From Berkiella sp963829835 (lineage in GTDB: Bacteria > Pseudomonadota > Gammaproteobacteria > Berkiellales > Berkiellaceae): DNA of 64,000 nt. Positions within the stretch are counted from its first letter, which is position 1. The number at the start of each line of letters is the position of its first letter. The stretch spans positions 1,736,001 through 1,800,000 of the forward strand of contig CAWHKC010000004.1 of assembly GCA_963829835.1 (NCBI GenBank), written 5' to 3'. The notes under the pieces were generated by a model, which was not told the origin of the DNA, did no database searches, and saw only the letters and a program-made list of their open reading frames with translations. This document shows, piece after piece, positions 47,853 to 58,595 of the stretch. Position numbers and translations under genes: made by a program.

Positions 47853-48521
47853 TTAATTCTTTCTCAATAGACAGCATTTTTTGAATTTAAGTCTACTTCC
47901 ACAAGGGCAAGGATCGTTTCTGCCTATTTTATGCTTTTGCACTGAACCAACCCTATTATTATCTTTGACGATTTCAGATATATCGCGCATATCGCGAATG
48001 ATATTATCCATATCATTACTTTGATGCCAAGGAAAATCAAAAGAAAGGCAGAATCGTAGAGATAAGTCATTTGGGTTAATATACATGCCAAACCACTTAG
48101 TAGCTTTGTGAAAGTATTTTCGCTTTTCACAATGGTTACGTAGGTTTGTTTTTGCAATATCTTCAGGCTCTTTACCGCAATGAACAGTTAAGCCAATATT
48201 CAAGTCAAAAGTCATCGTAAAATTATGTGTTTTTTTATTCTTTTGATGTAATTTTGCAAGTTTTTTAATAAATCGACTTACATCGAAAAAACCTTGTTCG
48301 CTTAAAGTAAGAATCATATAGCCTAAATCAATTTCATCAGGATTAGCACTAGCTTGAATTTTTTTGATAATACGTCCTAATACTGTTAAATTTACGTGAG
48401 TTAAGATTCCATCAGGTGTTTTCTTCCCAGTTATTCCTAAACGCCTAACAGCCATAGCATTGTCTAGTTCAGCAGCAAGTGAATCATCTAATGCGTACAG
48501 GTTTACTTCTTGTTGAGCCAT
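47853..48521 (-). CDS. SEC-C motif protein
   Basis: 222 residues. The last ~22 residues are a SEC-C zinc-binding motif (RNDPCPCGSRLKFKKCC), as at the end of SecA and YecA-like proteins. The N-terminal 200 residues are mixed alpha/beta with no recognised domain. Stand-alone SEC-C proteins are common near mobile and defence loci. Function unknown. Confidence 0.75.
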   Translation of the reverse strand: MAQQEVNLYALDDSLAAELDNAMAVRRLGITGKKTPDGILTHVNLTVLGRIIKKIQASANPDEIDLGYMILTLSEQGFFDVSRFIKKLAKLHQKNKKTHNFTMTFDLNIGLTVHCGKEPEDIAKTNLRNHCEKRKYFHKATKWFGMYINPNDLSLRFCLSFDFPWHQSNDMDNIIRDMRDISEIVKDNNRVGSVQKHKIGRNDPCPCGSRLKFKKCCLLRKN

Positions 48522-48665
48522 AGATTATATTTAAGGTGAAAAGATAAAATAGTTAACTAGTTAGATGCAAGAAGCGCATCTGTGTAATTTACACGTCTAT
48601 CAATGTAGCTCAGAAAATAGAGTGGGGATTGCAGCATCTCAGTTATTGTATCAATAGCAAAAACA

Positions 48666-49953
48666 TTAAACCATTGGAGGGTTAATTGTCTCAGTTGTTT
48701 CATATTTAAGAAATTGGCGTGATTGGAAATTTAAACTTGGATAATGATCGGCTACAACGCATAATATGTAGATTGCCTTAAGTTTACGCGTTATATTTAT
48801 CTCTTTATCTGTTGTTTGTTTAGTATATTTATGATCGCATAGCATTGTGGTGCACGAAAGGCCTTGATCATAAGCATCCTGAATACCTTTTTTGAAGTCA
48901 TTTTTTATATGGCCATCTTGTCCTTTTCTAGCTTCTTGTGTTAACCGTTTCGATTTGGCTTGAAGAACTATTGCACGGATTCCAAAAATAACTAACACAT
49001 CGATTTCACCAAAAATATTTCCTTTTGAATCATTAATAATTACATTTTGAAAAACATTGTTTGTTCCAAAAACTAATTCAAGCCGAGTTTTGCAAAACGA
49101 TTCAGTAAAATCACCACGGTTTTTTGCGGCTACATTTGCATAAGAAGCATCTTTATTAAACCAGTAATAAGGTAATTCATAAATCGATTCTGCCAAGCTA
49201 TATAGCTGAAACAATAGAAAATCATTTTTTGGTGTTCGAATAATAGGTGTGGCATTAGCCAAGTTGAAATCTTGGAGTGAATTAAAAGTAGTATTCTTTT
49301 CTGTAGGATTATATGAAAAAGCATCCAGGACTGCTGAAACTTTCGACTCTGGAATCCCTGAGATATAAGCAATTTCCTTTATTTGAAGTATGAACGCGGG
49401 CAAGAAAGTCCATTCCTCTGGAGGAAGACTTTGTAGTTTGCTTAAAATAGCATTGAGATTTTTATTCTGTATCCTTTCTATTGCAAGGCATATTTTTTGT
49501 GCATCAAATATAGAAAAACCCTTGTTATCTTCAATCCATAGAATTGTCTGAATTATATTTAATTGTAGCTATATCTCGATATTGAAATTGATAGGCAGAT
49601 TCTGGTCCATAAAAAATTGCTTCGCGAAGCATTTTTTTATTGCTGGTATCTTGAAGTGATGGTGCCATAAGTTGATGCAATTCTTTGAGAAGAAGTTCAG
49701 TTTTATCAATATAACTCTGTAGAACATCAAGACTAGGAAGTTTGTAATGTATTTCCTCTTTCATCATTAAACCCAGCAATGTGGATATTTCATTTCTAAT
49801 CAATCGATTAAAACGATCTTCTACATTCTGTTCATCTGAGCCATCGACAGAAATAGTATTATCACGGAAGCAAAAATATGCGATCGCATGTATATATCCT
49901 GGCGATGTGCATAGACTTAATAAGTAGGCAAATATCTCTTTCTCATTTCTCAT
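48666..49953 (-). pseudogene. PDDEXK nuclease-like gene split by a frameshift
   Basis: The first frame (49531-49953, starting MRNEKEIFAYLLSL) ends at SDNSMD. The overlapping frame continues without a gap as ILWIEDNKGFSIFDAQKIC to the stop at 48666. The second part carries GEIDVLVIFGIRAIVLQAKS, a NERD/PDDEXK-type D-x(n)-QxK core, preceded by a helix with FTESFCKTRLELVF. With one base restored near 49535-49550 it would encode about 429 residues. The QAK in place of ExK could also weaken catalysis. Confidence 0.65.
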
Positions 49954-50068
49954 CAACTTTCTCTCATTTCTTTGTAAAGTCAAATTTCACTTAGATAGCC
50001 GTTTACTTGAACAGTAGGGTTAGAGTGTCGAACTTTAGATTTCCCTAAAGCTCGACATGGGGTTGCTT

Positions 50069-50490
50069 TTATACAATTTCAATAAAGACTATATTTTCCA
50101 ATTCATCTTCATTTGGTATTTGCACAAAAGGCTTTTCCGTTCCTTGCATTGACTTTAGCAAAACATTATTACATGTTGCCATGTATTTATTAATCGTGCT
50201 ATTCGTCTGATTCCATGCTTTTTAATATGTCCTTTAATAGCATCTCCAATCAACAGAATACTAAATTTATTATTATTCTGCGGGCCAGGATGACTATTGA
50301 ACCATATAGCGCCGATATCATTAATGTTGCTTTCGTGTGGAAAGTAAATAATGTTATCGTTATGATCAAGATAAACAATTTCTTGGAACATACCGGTTAA
50401 GGTGAGTTCATTCCAAAGATAAATTTTCATCGTATCAGTATCGCTAAAGTTTAAGATAATAGCGTATCTTTTGATTTTGCTTTTCAGCAT
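50069..50490 (-). pseudogene. Unknown small gene with 3' frameshift
   Basis: The first frame (50155-50490) reads MLKSKIKRYAIILNF to NTWQHVIMFC and stop. The alternative frame reads NKYMATCNNVLLKSM, then QGTEKPFVQIPNEDE, to a stop at 50069, which looks like the natural continuation. The shift is near 50180. No family is recognised. It lies next to the nuclease-like pseudogene. Confidence 0.4.
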
Positions 50491-50918
50491 AAAATCTCCT
50501 TGTATTAAGAATTAAATTGTTTAAAAAAGGAATTCTGATCCAGGGCGGACAACTTTCAGTTGCAAGATAAGGACAATAAACAAATTTGAATAGCCTTGAA
50601 TAGAAATCTTTCAGGTTATGGGGACTAATATGCCATTTGAATGAAAGGGCAATCTGGGTTTTGTGTAAAGCGATAAACTGCATCCTACAACAAATCTTCC
50701 TATTTCACCGTATGTACCATCAATACCTCCAGGCCTGGATGTTTTTCAGGGCCGCAACCCACATTTTTAGTTCGATTTCTAAATTATGTCAAGAGTTAAA
50801 CGACAAATGGTACTTGTATTTACACTAACTTTTACAGGAGCATCATATTTAAGTTAGGGGGAAGCTGGTCGATTCTGATTTTTTAGATTTCGCAGGATCT
50901 GTCGTATACGTACGCCCA
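50491..50918. other. Intergenic region, no gene supported
   Basis: About 430 bases. Short open frames exist on both strands but lack ribosome sites and sensible composition. No remnant of a known family could be recognised. Confidence 0.4.
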
Positions 50919-51162
50919 CTATGACGGTGCGATAAGCTGCTTTAGAGGAGGAAGAAGATCTCTCACCTGGACCTCAAGAGTAAGGGCGATCTGAATTAAA
51001 TTTTGAATGGATATGTTTTGCTCGCCTCGTTCAATTCTACCCATATAGGTTGGTCCGCATTTGAGCTTCAGCTGCAAAAGCTTCCTGCGAAAACCCTTTT
51101 TCTTTGCGGATTTCACGGATTCTTTTGCCTATTTTGACAAGATTGGGATGCCTCTTTTCCAT
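50919..51162 (-). pseudogene. XRE-type HTH regulator with frameshift
   Basis: From the ATG at 51162 the first frame reads MEKRHPNLVKIGKRIREIRK, then EKGFSQEAFAAEA, the start of a Cro/C1 helix-turn-helix. A one-base shift near 51050 moves to YMGRIERGEQNISIQNLIQI, the recognition helix and following helices, ending DLLPPL and a short tail. Together they make a normal ~80-residue regulator of the kind carried by mobile elements. Confidence 0.8.
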
Positions 51163-51340
51163 TAAGAAAGTAAAACTGACTGCACCCAATCAGGCCACGC
51201 CCAATAGGTGGCATTTTAAGATGCAGCATGGTATATTTTATTGCTTCTTAATTATTAATTTAACTGAATATATTGGCGTATATCTTACGGATAAGGCAAT
51301 TCTATGAGCTAATAAATAGGTTGTAATAAAAGTAGTTGTT

Positions 51341-51508
51341 ATGAATGAAGTAAAAGAAATTGCATTTAAAAAAATTGATGATGAATTTTCTGGCCAGGTT
51401 AAATATTTTGCCAAGTGTGTCATAGATGAAATTTTTGAATACTGTGAAAATCATTTAAACGAGTATCCTCTAACAGGTGAGGATATTGAGCAGGCTATAG
51501 ATATCTGA
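51341..51508 (+). CDS. Possible small protein
   Basis: 55 residues (MNEVKEIAFKKIDDEFSGQV to EDIEQAIDI). The codon pattern and acidic helical composition look coding, but the ribosome site is weak. It could be the start of a longer broken gene continuing at 51517. Confidence 0.35.
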   Translation: MNEVKEIAFKKIDDEFSGQVKYFAKCVIDEIFEYCENHLNEYPLTGEDIEQAIDI

Positions 51509-51516
51509 TATTAGAT

Positions 51517-51897
51517 TTGCAGCTAACCCTTCATTGGGGAAAAGACGATAAAACAAAACATTTATATAGATGTTTTAATTGGAATGATAATTTACTTTAT
51601 CCATGGTATAACGATGACTTTTATATCGATATTCCCCGTTTAGAAAACATTATTGCAAGCTATTTATGTAATAAATGGTTTTCATCACCAACTTTTGAAT
51701 GGTTTATAATTAATCCATACCTTAGAGTTCACATAAACAATTATCGTGAGTTTGTCTCTTTCTATGGAAGTAACCCCAGCAGAATGCTAAATCTTCCTCC
51801 AAAAACATTTTTGGAGCACTGTTATAATTTTATAATAAATAAAATTTTCACCCTTTTAATTGTTTGGTTGCTATACGGTAGCTACCACTTTATTTAA
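51517..51897 (+). CDS. Unknown protein, possibly a fragment
   Basis: 126 residues from a TTG with no clear ribosome site. Rich in aromatic residues (NWNDNLLYPWYNDDFYIDIP) with a C-terminal hydrophobic helix (IFTLLIVWLLYGSYHF). It begins 8 bases after the preceding small frame, so the two may be one gene with a shift. Not recognised. Confidence 0.35.
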   Translation: MQLTLHWGKDDKTKHLYRCFNWNDNLLYPWYNDDFYIDIPRLENIIASYLCNKWFSSPTFEWFIINPYLRVHINNYREFVSFYGSNPSRMLNLPPKTFLEHCYNFIINKIFTLLIVWLLYGSYHFI

Positions 51898-52232
51898 TAA
51901 GTATAGTTTTCGAAAAAGAGTGGACTTTGACTGCATTACTTCTTTCTCTAGGATATATATATTTTCTAACATCTGAAATTATCGGCTTTATTAAAAGTTT
52001 GTACGACAAAAAACTAAGGCGTTGTGCTTTATTTGGAGCTTGGTAAATCTTAAATCGAATACTTTCAGCAAAGTCATGGTCTCCAACTAAAATGATGGAA
52101 AAGATTGCTGTGCTTGAGGGAAAATTGAATATTCCTGAATTATCACCGCTTGTTTCAAAAATGATAAAACGTGACCCAGATATATTTAATTCGATTTACT
52201 GAAAAGCTAACAGTAGACTCTTAGGAGAAAAA
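51898..52232 (+). other. Region with coding-like remnants
   Basis: Fragments only: WTLTALLLSLGYIYFLTSEI, a membrane-like piece near 51920-51980, and a short frame at 52092-52202 (MMEKIAVLEGKLNIPELSPL onward, 36 residues). Neither is long enough to call a gene; they look like debris of small membrane or phage-type proteins. Confidence 0.3.
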
Positions 52233-52565
52233 ATGATTTGTAATAAAACAGTGAAAACAATGCCATCTCAATGGGTTAAAATAAAAACCTATATCGCGGA
52301 AAACAAATTTTTTACTTTCGTGTTAATAGTAATGCTTATTTGTGAAGGATTGAGTATTGTTTCAACGGCAACAATTTATTTTTGGATTACATGTTTATTT
52401 ATGCTTTCAATTGAAAGTAGGTGTGAATCTTCTACAATTCAATTGTTAAATAGACTTGATGATTTAAAGTTTGATGTTAATCAGATTCATGATTCGATAA
52501 TGCAACTGCAAAACAAATTAGAGTCAGTCGAAAGCGATTTAATTTTTAAAAGAACTGATATTTGA
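52233..52565 (+). CDS. Small membrane protein with coiled coil
   Basis: 110 residues behind TAGGAGAAAAA. One or two hydrophobic segments (~29-68: FFTFVLIVMLICEGLSIV, then IYFWITCLFMLSI), then a heptad-like C-terminal helix (LLNRLDDLKFDVNQIHDSIM, LQNKLESVESDL). Not recognised. It is one of the few intact genes in this zone. Confidence 0.5.
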   Translation: MICNKTVKTMPSQWVKIKTYIAENKFFTFVLIVMLICEGLSIVSTATIYFWITCLFMLSIESRCESSTIQLLNRLDDLKFDVNQIHDSIMQLQNKLESVESDLIFKRTDI

Positions 52566-52755
52566 TATTGGACTTTAGTGGATGCAAAAAATAGGTGATA
52601 TATTCTTCCATACTCATATTGTAATATTTTTTCAAATCCAATCTTCAATAGATTCACCTATTAAGCTTAATCGACATCCAAACCACGCCATCGCTTGAGC
52701 AACAAATGCATTGTGTCGAACCGATAGGCGTTTAAAGGTTTTTTTATGCATCCCT

Positions 52756-53256
52756 TTAGGCTTCAAACCCACAGCCATCAAGGCATCCAGCTTCCCAACT
52801 CAACTTTTCTCTAATTTTATCTGCCTGACGCGAAGCTCTGAAAGGAAGAGTTTCCCTCTGGGATGGGTAAGCTAATTGATAGCAATGTCGACAAGCAAAG
52901 ATCTTCCCTGAGTAAAGGATAGCTACCCGACGTCCGCAATTTTGAGCAGGGCAAAGAAACCAGGGCCGTTTGTTGCCATAGTTACAAGATGTCCAAGAAA
53001 GGTGAATAGGATAGCTAATATTAACCCAATCATCATTAGAGCTTCTGTGGAGATAGGTGAAGATAAGTTGATGCATTTCCGTTTTCACTTGAATGAATGA
53101 AATGGTTTCCCCATTGCGGGTCCATTTCCAAACAAAGGAAGGATTTGAGGTAAGCAATTTTTCTCGATGCCAACGACGTACATCGATGGTGCGGTGATCC
53201 TCTGTAGTTCCTTTTGTATCCCAGCGATAATGCCGGCCGCTGCCTATCCCGCCCAT
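52756..53256 (-). CDS. Mobile-element-associated zinc-finger-like protein
   Basis: 166 residues beginning MGGIGSGRHYRWDTKGTT, a start typical of small phage or integrative-element proteins. Two CxxC-type pairs (LCPAQNCGRR, FACRHCYQLAY) form a probable zinc ribbon at ~118-145. It lies just downstream of the decayed primase gene on the same strand. Function unknown. Confidence 0.6.
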   Translation of the reverse strand: MGGIGSGRHYRWDTKGTTEDHRTIDVRRWHREKLLTSNPSFVWKWTRNGETISFIQVKTEMHQLIFTYLHRSSNDDWVNISYPIHLSWTSCNYGNKRPWFLCPAQNCGRRVAILYSGKIFACRHCYQLAYPSQRETLPFRASRQADKIREKLSWEAGCLDGCGFEA

Positions 53257-53301
53257 TTATTCCTCCAGATTTTATCGAAATCAATAGGCAAAATGATTGT
53301 T

Positions 53302-55831
53302 TCATTCACCAGTTGAGGCTTGTAAATACTCTCTCTCTGTACAGACACATTTTTCATCTTGCCCATCAGAAACCTGCGAAACCTGGGAAACCAACGCTAC
53401 TTGCCATTTCTCCGCTGACTTGTTAGTACTACCGCGAACAAATCGAAGGCCGTCAACTATTTGACCTGCATGTCTCTTGAGCCACCACCCTAATTTGCGA
53501 CGATTTATCTCGCCCCGTTCATAAGCAATATCATGTAATACCTCGTTTAGTTCCATGTTCCTGTTAGAACGTTCTACAGCTTCACGCACCATGGTAGGTA
53601 TATTACCAAACTCGGCACGCCAAGCTGTAAGTAGTCGTGCCAACAACCCTCGCTCTGGATTTTCAGATAAAGCATTAAAAATTGATAGAGTTGGATCAGC
53701 GCAACCAAGCCAAAGTAATGGCTGTCGACATAAATCTGACCACGCCCCATAACTTGCTAACGGTTTGCATTCAGTCATAGGTTTACCAGCAATTATCCAT
53801 GCTCGTATGATAATCAGTACTGCAGAGACATAGCTCTCCCGTCCATTCCGAACCTCTTCAGTCAAATAGGGACGTTTGAAAGATCGTATTGCTGGAATTT
53901 CAACTCCAGGATCTAAGTTGATTGTGATGCAACGTCGTACCATGTCTTGAACTGGTGCAACGTTGTTGCCAAGAAACAGAAACAGTTTCCGAGTATTAGC
54001 CACAGTAGTTTTGGATATACCTAATATACGCCCACTTATAAATTCTGAGGTCAAGGCAGTACATAAACTTTTGAAAGCTTTTAAATCAGATGTTAGATTA
54101 TCAAACTCAATTGTTGCTGGTGAACGTAACAACTCTGCCAGTAATAATTTTTGACATTCTTCATTATCATTCGGGAACGAAGTGGGCGTTCCTTGCTGAG
54201 GTGTAGCAAAAGTAGTAATTAACTCGCACAAATATGATTTACCTGAACCAGGAGCATGAAGGCGAATATGGAACATAGGTGCGAGGGGAAGGCTTGGGCG
54301 AATTACAGCAGTAAGTAAGGCAGACAATGCCGCGGATCTGTCAGAATCAGAAGAAAAACCAAATTCAGCTAATAGTCCCTGTAGCATGGTTAATGCTTTA
54401 AACGCATCTTCCTGTGAGGGGTTATCAGGTATAGAGAATTTATTTGGATCAAATACGCCAAGTATCCCAGAATCAGAATCATGTCCTACTGTGTTCATTA
54501 AAGTACCGTCTGAGCGTAGGTAAGGCTGACGCACAAGGCCGTTGAGAACAGGTAAGAAGAGGTAATTATTTGGGATCAAACAATACCCCTGCATGCCGGT
54601 TAGGTGGATCGGTACTTATTGAACTGTTTGATCTAACATTAAAGCGTTCCCATGTTGCAGCAATTGCTAATGCGCGCACTAAAGCTAATTGGGTTACCGG
54701 TTGTATGCGAGTTTCCCGAGTATATGGATCGCTATATACCGTTGCTATTAAGCCACCGCGCTGGTAGTACTTTTTCGTATTTGCTAATTCCCGCTCAGCA
54801 GCATCTACAATCCGGTGAATTTCTCCAGAGATTATACGAATCACAGGTTTCATTCTTGCCGTGGTTTCATCAATGTCAATAAAGTGTAATAAGTCTCGAA
54901 CATGTCGGTTAGAGCAATGGCCATGTAAACATTTAAACCCACCAATAGGCCAGTTATCATTGGGTTCAAAATATGCTGTCCCATTATCAACAGCATCTGT
55001 GTGTTCATCTTTCCACGGGCAGGTGATATCGTGCTTGCCGTCACCTAACGATGCTTTGTATAAACCATGTTGATATAGAGCTCTAATTATTGAATTGTCC
55101 TCTAGATAGGGTATGTATACGGCATCGCTATTCTTATGTTGAGTGTGTTTTGCTTGGATTTGTTTAGGCAGTGATTTCTGTTTTGAAATCAATTCTATCT
55201 GCAAACCATTTATCATTTCCTGCGCTGAATAACGAAGATCTGGGGCTCCAACTCTGCATATTGCAGCGAAATGGCGGTTCATGCTTTCCGTTTACAGCAA
55301 TAGGTAATCTAGCTAGCCTCGCTGTTGGACCGCTGGCACCTGGATCACACAGACCAGGACCATAATTGCATTCACAAGTTCCTCTGCAACCTTTGTATTT
55401 GTTATGGGTTTTTCAAGGAGATAACCTGCCTGATAATTACCTGCTGAAGTTTCTAAGAGCCAAGAAGGTGGCAGAGTCAGCCTATCCAGCTTAACTTTAC
55501 TGCCAACATCGTCAAGCAATATACAATGCAACCCTTGAAACTGAGATTTTCTTCGCCTGTATTGCCCTTTTTAATTGAAGCTATATGTGGATAAACTAAA
55601 ATAATTGTTGGCATTGGGATCAAGCTCCAAAGGTTGGTCACCCATAGTCCACGGACGGCCAAACCATTTGTTCCTAGCAATAGTATTTGGACTACCCTTG
55701 AAAGAAACTACTATAGGGCAAGCGCCTTCGACCTTGTTTCCAAAAACGATCTCTAAAAAGCTTTGATTATCGACCCAGTCGGTTTTGCCGGTTTCCGAGG
55801 TTTTATGGTTCTTATAATTTAAACTTGTCAT
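53302..55831 (-). pseudogene. Mobile-element primase-helicase, multiply frameshifted
   Basis: Pieces in order: MTSLNYKNHKTSETGKTDWV (start 55831), then PPSWLLETSAGNYQAGYLLE, then ARLARLPIAVNGKHEPPFRC (primase-polymerase-type core), then a zinc-finger-like CPWKDEHTD...CLHGHC region ending PPNRHAGVLFDP. The last piece is an ATPase with Walker A HAPGSGKSYL and Walker B-like ATIEFDN, ending at 53302. At least three shifts, the clearest near 54570 where DP continues as NNYLFLP. About 840 codons in all. It would have replicated an integrative element. Confidence 0.75.
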
Positions 55832-55833
55832 TA

Positions 55834-56041
55834 TCAAGCCCCTTCGTTCATTGAATGGCTGCTTGCTTCAATTTGTTTTGCTAGCCAATCATTTACCTCG
55901 TCGGAGACCCACCCAACAACCACCATTGCCCAATTTTATTGGCTTAGGGAAGCTTCCTTTCGAGATACGAAGATATATTGTTGAACGAGATAAACCGGTG
56001 AGTTCTTTTACAACAGGCAGTCTTAAGATTTTGTAAGTCAT
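55834..56041 (-). pseudogene. AlpA-family excision regulator with frameshift
   Basis: From ATG 56041 the frame reads MTYKILRLPVVKELTGLSRS, then TIYLRISKGSFPKPIKLG, the AlpA/MerR-like helix-turn-helix. A shift in the G/T-rich stretch near 55925 moves to WVSDEVNDWLAKQIEA, the usual AlpA end, with stop at 55834. It would directly precede the primase start. AlpA regulates excision of P4-type elements. Confidence 0.8.
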
Positions 56042-56213
56042 TAATATCGCTCCTAAATGTTAATTGGAAACGACATCAAAATCCCACAAAACAAATAGCA
56101 GTTGGCCGAATTCGGCTAGAATTTAACCGAACAAATTTTAATCGGTTTTAAACCTTTTGAGATTATTGCCAGAAAATACTTTTATTTTTTGAAAATAAAT
56201 CGGTAAGTTATTA

Positions 56214-56759
56214 TCACTTTTTGCATAAGTCTGCGCCTGCAGCTAGATGTTTTCTGATAGTATCACCATCTATTTTTATATCTAAGGTTTCGAAATCAGC
56301 TGGAATGCTTCCAGCATTGTTACCCGTGCAGCTGTTTTTTGTCTTTTTTGGGTCATAATCATATTTTAGTTTCGCTATACCATAAACTAATTTCAGCAAT
56401 GTATTACGCTCCGTTTCATGAAAATGTTCATTATTTTTAATATTATTTTTACTTTCTTTCAAATAACAGATTGCTTCGTTTTCATCAATCCAAAAGTCGT
56501 TAATGCTAATTGATTGCTCATAAGGGAATTTATGAGTTCTTCCGTTATGAAAAAATCCTTCATCTAATGTAACATCAGTACTTTGATTATTGTTTGAGAA
56601 AACTTTGTTTATCTGACCAACTGTAAGTTGTTGAAAATCATTCAGTCTATTGTTCATGACATAAATTTTGTAAATTTGCTGGATTGCCTTTTTAATATAT
56701 TGGCCAACTTCCTTTTCTTTAAAAAAATCTGTAATTGGCTTGAGGGTTTTGTTATTCAT
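56214..56759 (-). CDS. Unknown cargo protein of the integrated element
   Basis: 181 residues from ATG 56759 behind AAGAAGG. It ends IRKHLAAGADLCKK; mostly helical, charged, no membrane segments. It sits between alpA and the integrase remnant, a usual cargo position. Not recognised. Confidence 0.5.
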   Translation of the reverse strand: MNNKTLKPITDFFKEKEVGQYIKKAIQQIYKIYVMNNRLNDFQQLTVGQINKVFSNNNQSTDVTLDEGFFHNGRTHKFPYEQSISINDFWIDENEAICYLKESKNNIKNNEHFHETERNTLLKLVYGIAKLKYDYDPKKTKNSCTGNNAGSIPADFETLDIKIDGDTIRKHLAAGADLCKK

Positions 56760-56769
56760 AAACACCTTC

Positions 56770-57966
56770 TTATTTGTTAAAATTTTTATTTTCTAAAAGC
56801 AACCAAAGATAGTCTGCCCAGTCCTGCATCATTTTCCGTCGTTCAGGTAAATGCTCTGCATAGTTATAAGCAGCTCGAATTGAGTTTCTTTCAGCATGGG
56901 CAAGTTGACGCTCAATTGCATCACGATTCCAGCCTTGCTCATTAAGAAGAGTGCAAGCCATGCTTCTAAAGCCATGGCCTGTCATTTCATCTGAGGTATA
57001 TCCAAGCGCCGTAAAGCCCCCAAGACCGTATTATTCCGACATGGGCGATTGGAGGTACGAATGCTAGGGAAGAAATATTTGCCATCCCCAGTTAAGCGTT
57101 GAGTTCTTGTAAGATGGCGATTGCTTGATGTGATAGTGGCACAATATGCTTTTCACGCATCTTCATTTTTTCAGCAGGGATATGCCACTCGTTAGTATCA
57201 AAATTAATCTCTGACCATTCTGCTTGACGAAGTTCGCCCGGCCTCACAAATACTAAAGGCGCTAAGCGTAATGCACACTTTGTCACAAAATAGCCTTCAT
57301 AGTCATATATGGCTCGTAATAAAGCACCAATTGCTTTGGGATCGGTAATACTTGCATGGTGACTTATTTAACAGGTTGTAAGGCACCACGAAGATCGTTG
57401 AGTAATATCTCTTTCAGCTCGGCCGGTCGCAATCGCATAACGAAAAACTTGTCCACAGTTTTGTAGAGCACGGTGAGCGGTTTCAATCGCACTGCGACTT
57501 TCAATGCGACGAATAACGTTTAGCAATTCTGGTGCATTAATGTCAGAAATAGGGCGATTGCCAATCCAAGGAAAAATATCATTTTTAAATCTAACGAGGA
57601 TGCGCTCGCCATGATTGGATGTCCATTTAGATAGAAAACCGATATGCCATTCAAGCGCAATGATTTCAAAGCTATTTTCTGCAGGTGAGTCTTAGTGAAG
57701 CTTTTTTCGCTTTTATATGTGGCTGGGATCGATATCTATCAGCCAGTAATTTTCTTACTTCATCACGTTTTTCTCTGGCATGGATGAGTTATACTTCAGG
57801 ATAGACTCCAAAGCGAGTTTTTTTCTTTACCTTCAAAGCGAAATTTGAATCTCCAATACTTTGAATTCTTGGGGGTGATGAGCAAAAACAGCCCTTTTTC
57901 ATCCGCAAGCTTATAAGCTTTGGCTTTAGGTTTGAGAGTTCGTATTTTGGTGTCGCTAAGGGCCAT
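56770..57966 (-). pseudogene. P4-type tyrosine integrase, decayed
   Basis: The N-terminal part (from 57966) reads MALSDTKIRTLKPKAKAYKL and GLFLLITPKNSKYWRFKF, the DUF4102 domain. A middle piece (57092-57286) has APLVFVRPGELRQAEWSEI with the catalytic Arg. The C-terminal piece (56770-56985) has GHGFRSMACTLLNE and AHAERNSIRAAYNYAEHLPE with the His-x-x-Arg and Tyr region. Full span ~399 codons, the usual length, broken by several shifts. It lies 168 bases from the ssrA 3' end, the classic attachment site. Confidence 0.85.
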
Positions 57967-58134
57967 CTGGGGGCACTCTCCATTCATCGCAGCATCATGA
58001 GCCCCCAATTTAGCCCCCATTTGGGGTCGGATGTTAGGGGATAACTTGTAAAACCGCATTGAACGATGATATAGCAAAAATCCTAAATATATCAATGTAC
58101 TTAGGATGCTGTTGGATTTAGTTGGAAAGTGTTC

Positions 58135-58498
58135 TGGTGGAGGCGGCGGGAATTGAACCCGCGTCCGCGATTCCTACATCAAAGGGTCTACATGCTTATC
58201 GTTGATCTTTTATTTAACTCAGCATACCCGGATCAGAGCGGTTATGAAGAGCGAGCCCACTTGTTTTTAACCATTCGTGCTAGGGCGGCGTGAACGGCGA
58301 TCTTGTTTAGTCGACCTTCTATTCTATCGTCCAAGCACAATAGGTAGAAGGGGAAAAAGCAGCTTTTATGCGGCTACTTTGTATCCATAGTCTGCATCGT
58401 TTGCAACTATAATGTTACAGTCAAGTTTTACGAGATTAAACTGCGTGCTCGGCATGCATCTTTGGGTTCGTGAACTGCGTCGAAGCCATGTCGCCCCC
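58135..58498 (-). ncRNA. ssrA: tmRNA
   Basis: 364 bases. The 5' end GGGGGCG pairs with CGCCTCC before the 3' ACCA, giving a 7-bp acceptor stem with one G-U. The T-arm is GCGGG-TTCAATT-CCCGC. The 5' region GGGGGCGACATGGCTTCGAC is the conserved tmRNA start. The tag frame is at 58366-58404. It acts with SmpB in ribosome rescue and tags products for proteolysis. The 3' end is intact after integration of the neighbouring element. Confidence 0.95.
58366..58404 (-). other. tmRNA proteolysis-tag reading frame
   Basis: GCA resume codon, then ANDADYGYKVAA and TAA. ANDxxY at the start and AA at the end are as expected for gammaproteobacterial tags recognised by ClpXP and SspB. Twelve residues. Confidence 0.85.
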
Positions 58499-58507
58499 CA
58501 ATTATTA

Positions 58508-58536
58508 ATTCTAGACCCTTTGGGTAACTTAATCAA
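58508..58536 (-). promoter_or_regulatory. ssrA promoter
   Basis: On the minus strand TTGATT (58531-58536) and TAGAAT (58508-58513) with a 17-base spacer. The tmRNA 5' end follows 9 bases after the -10. Confidence 0.7.
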
Positions 58537-58595
58537 TAAGTATGGCTGGAAGTATCTGATAAAATGGGGATTTTTTAGACTTAACGGAACAAGGT

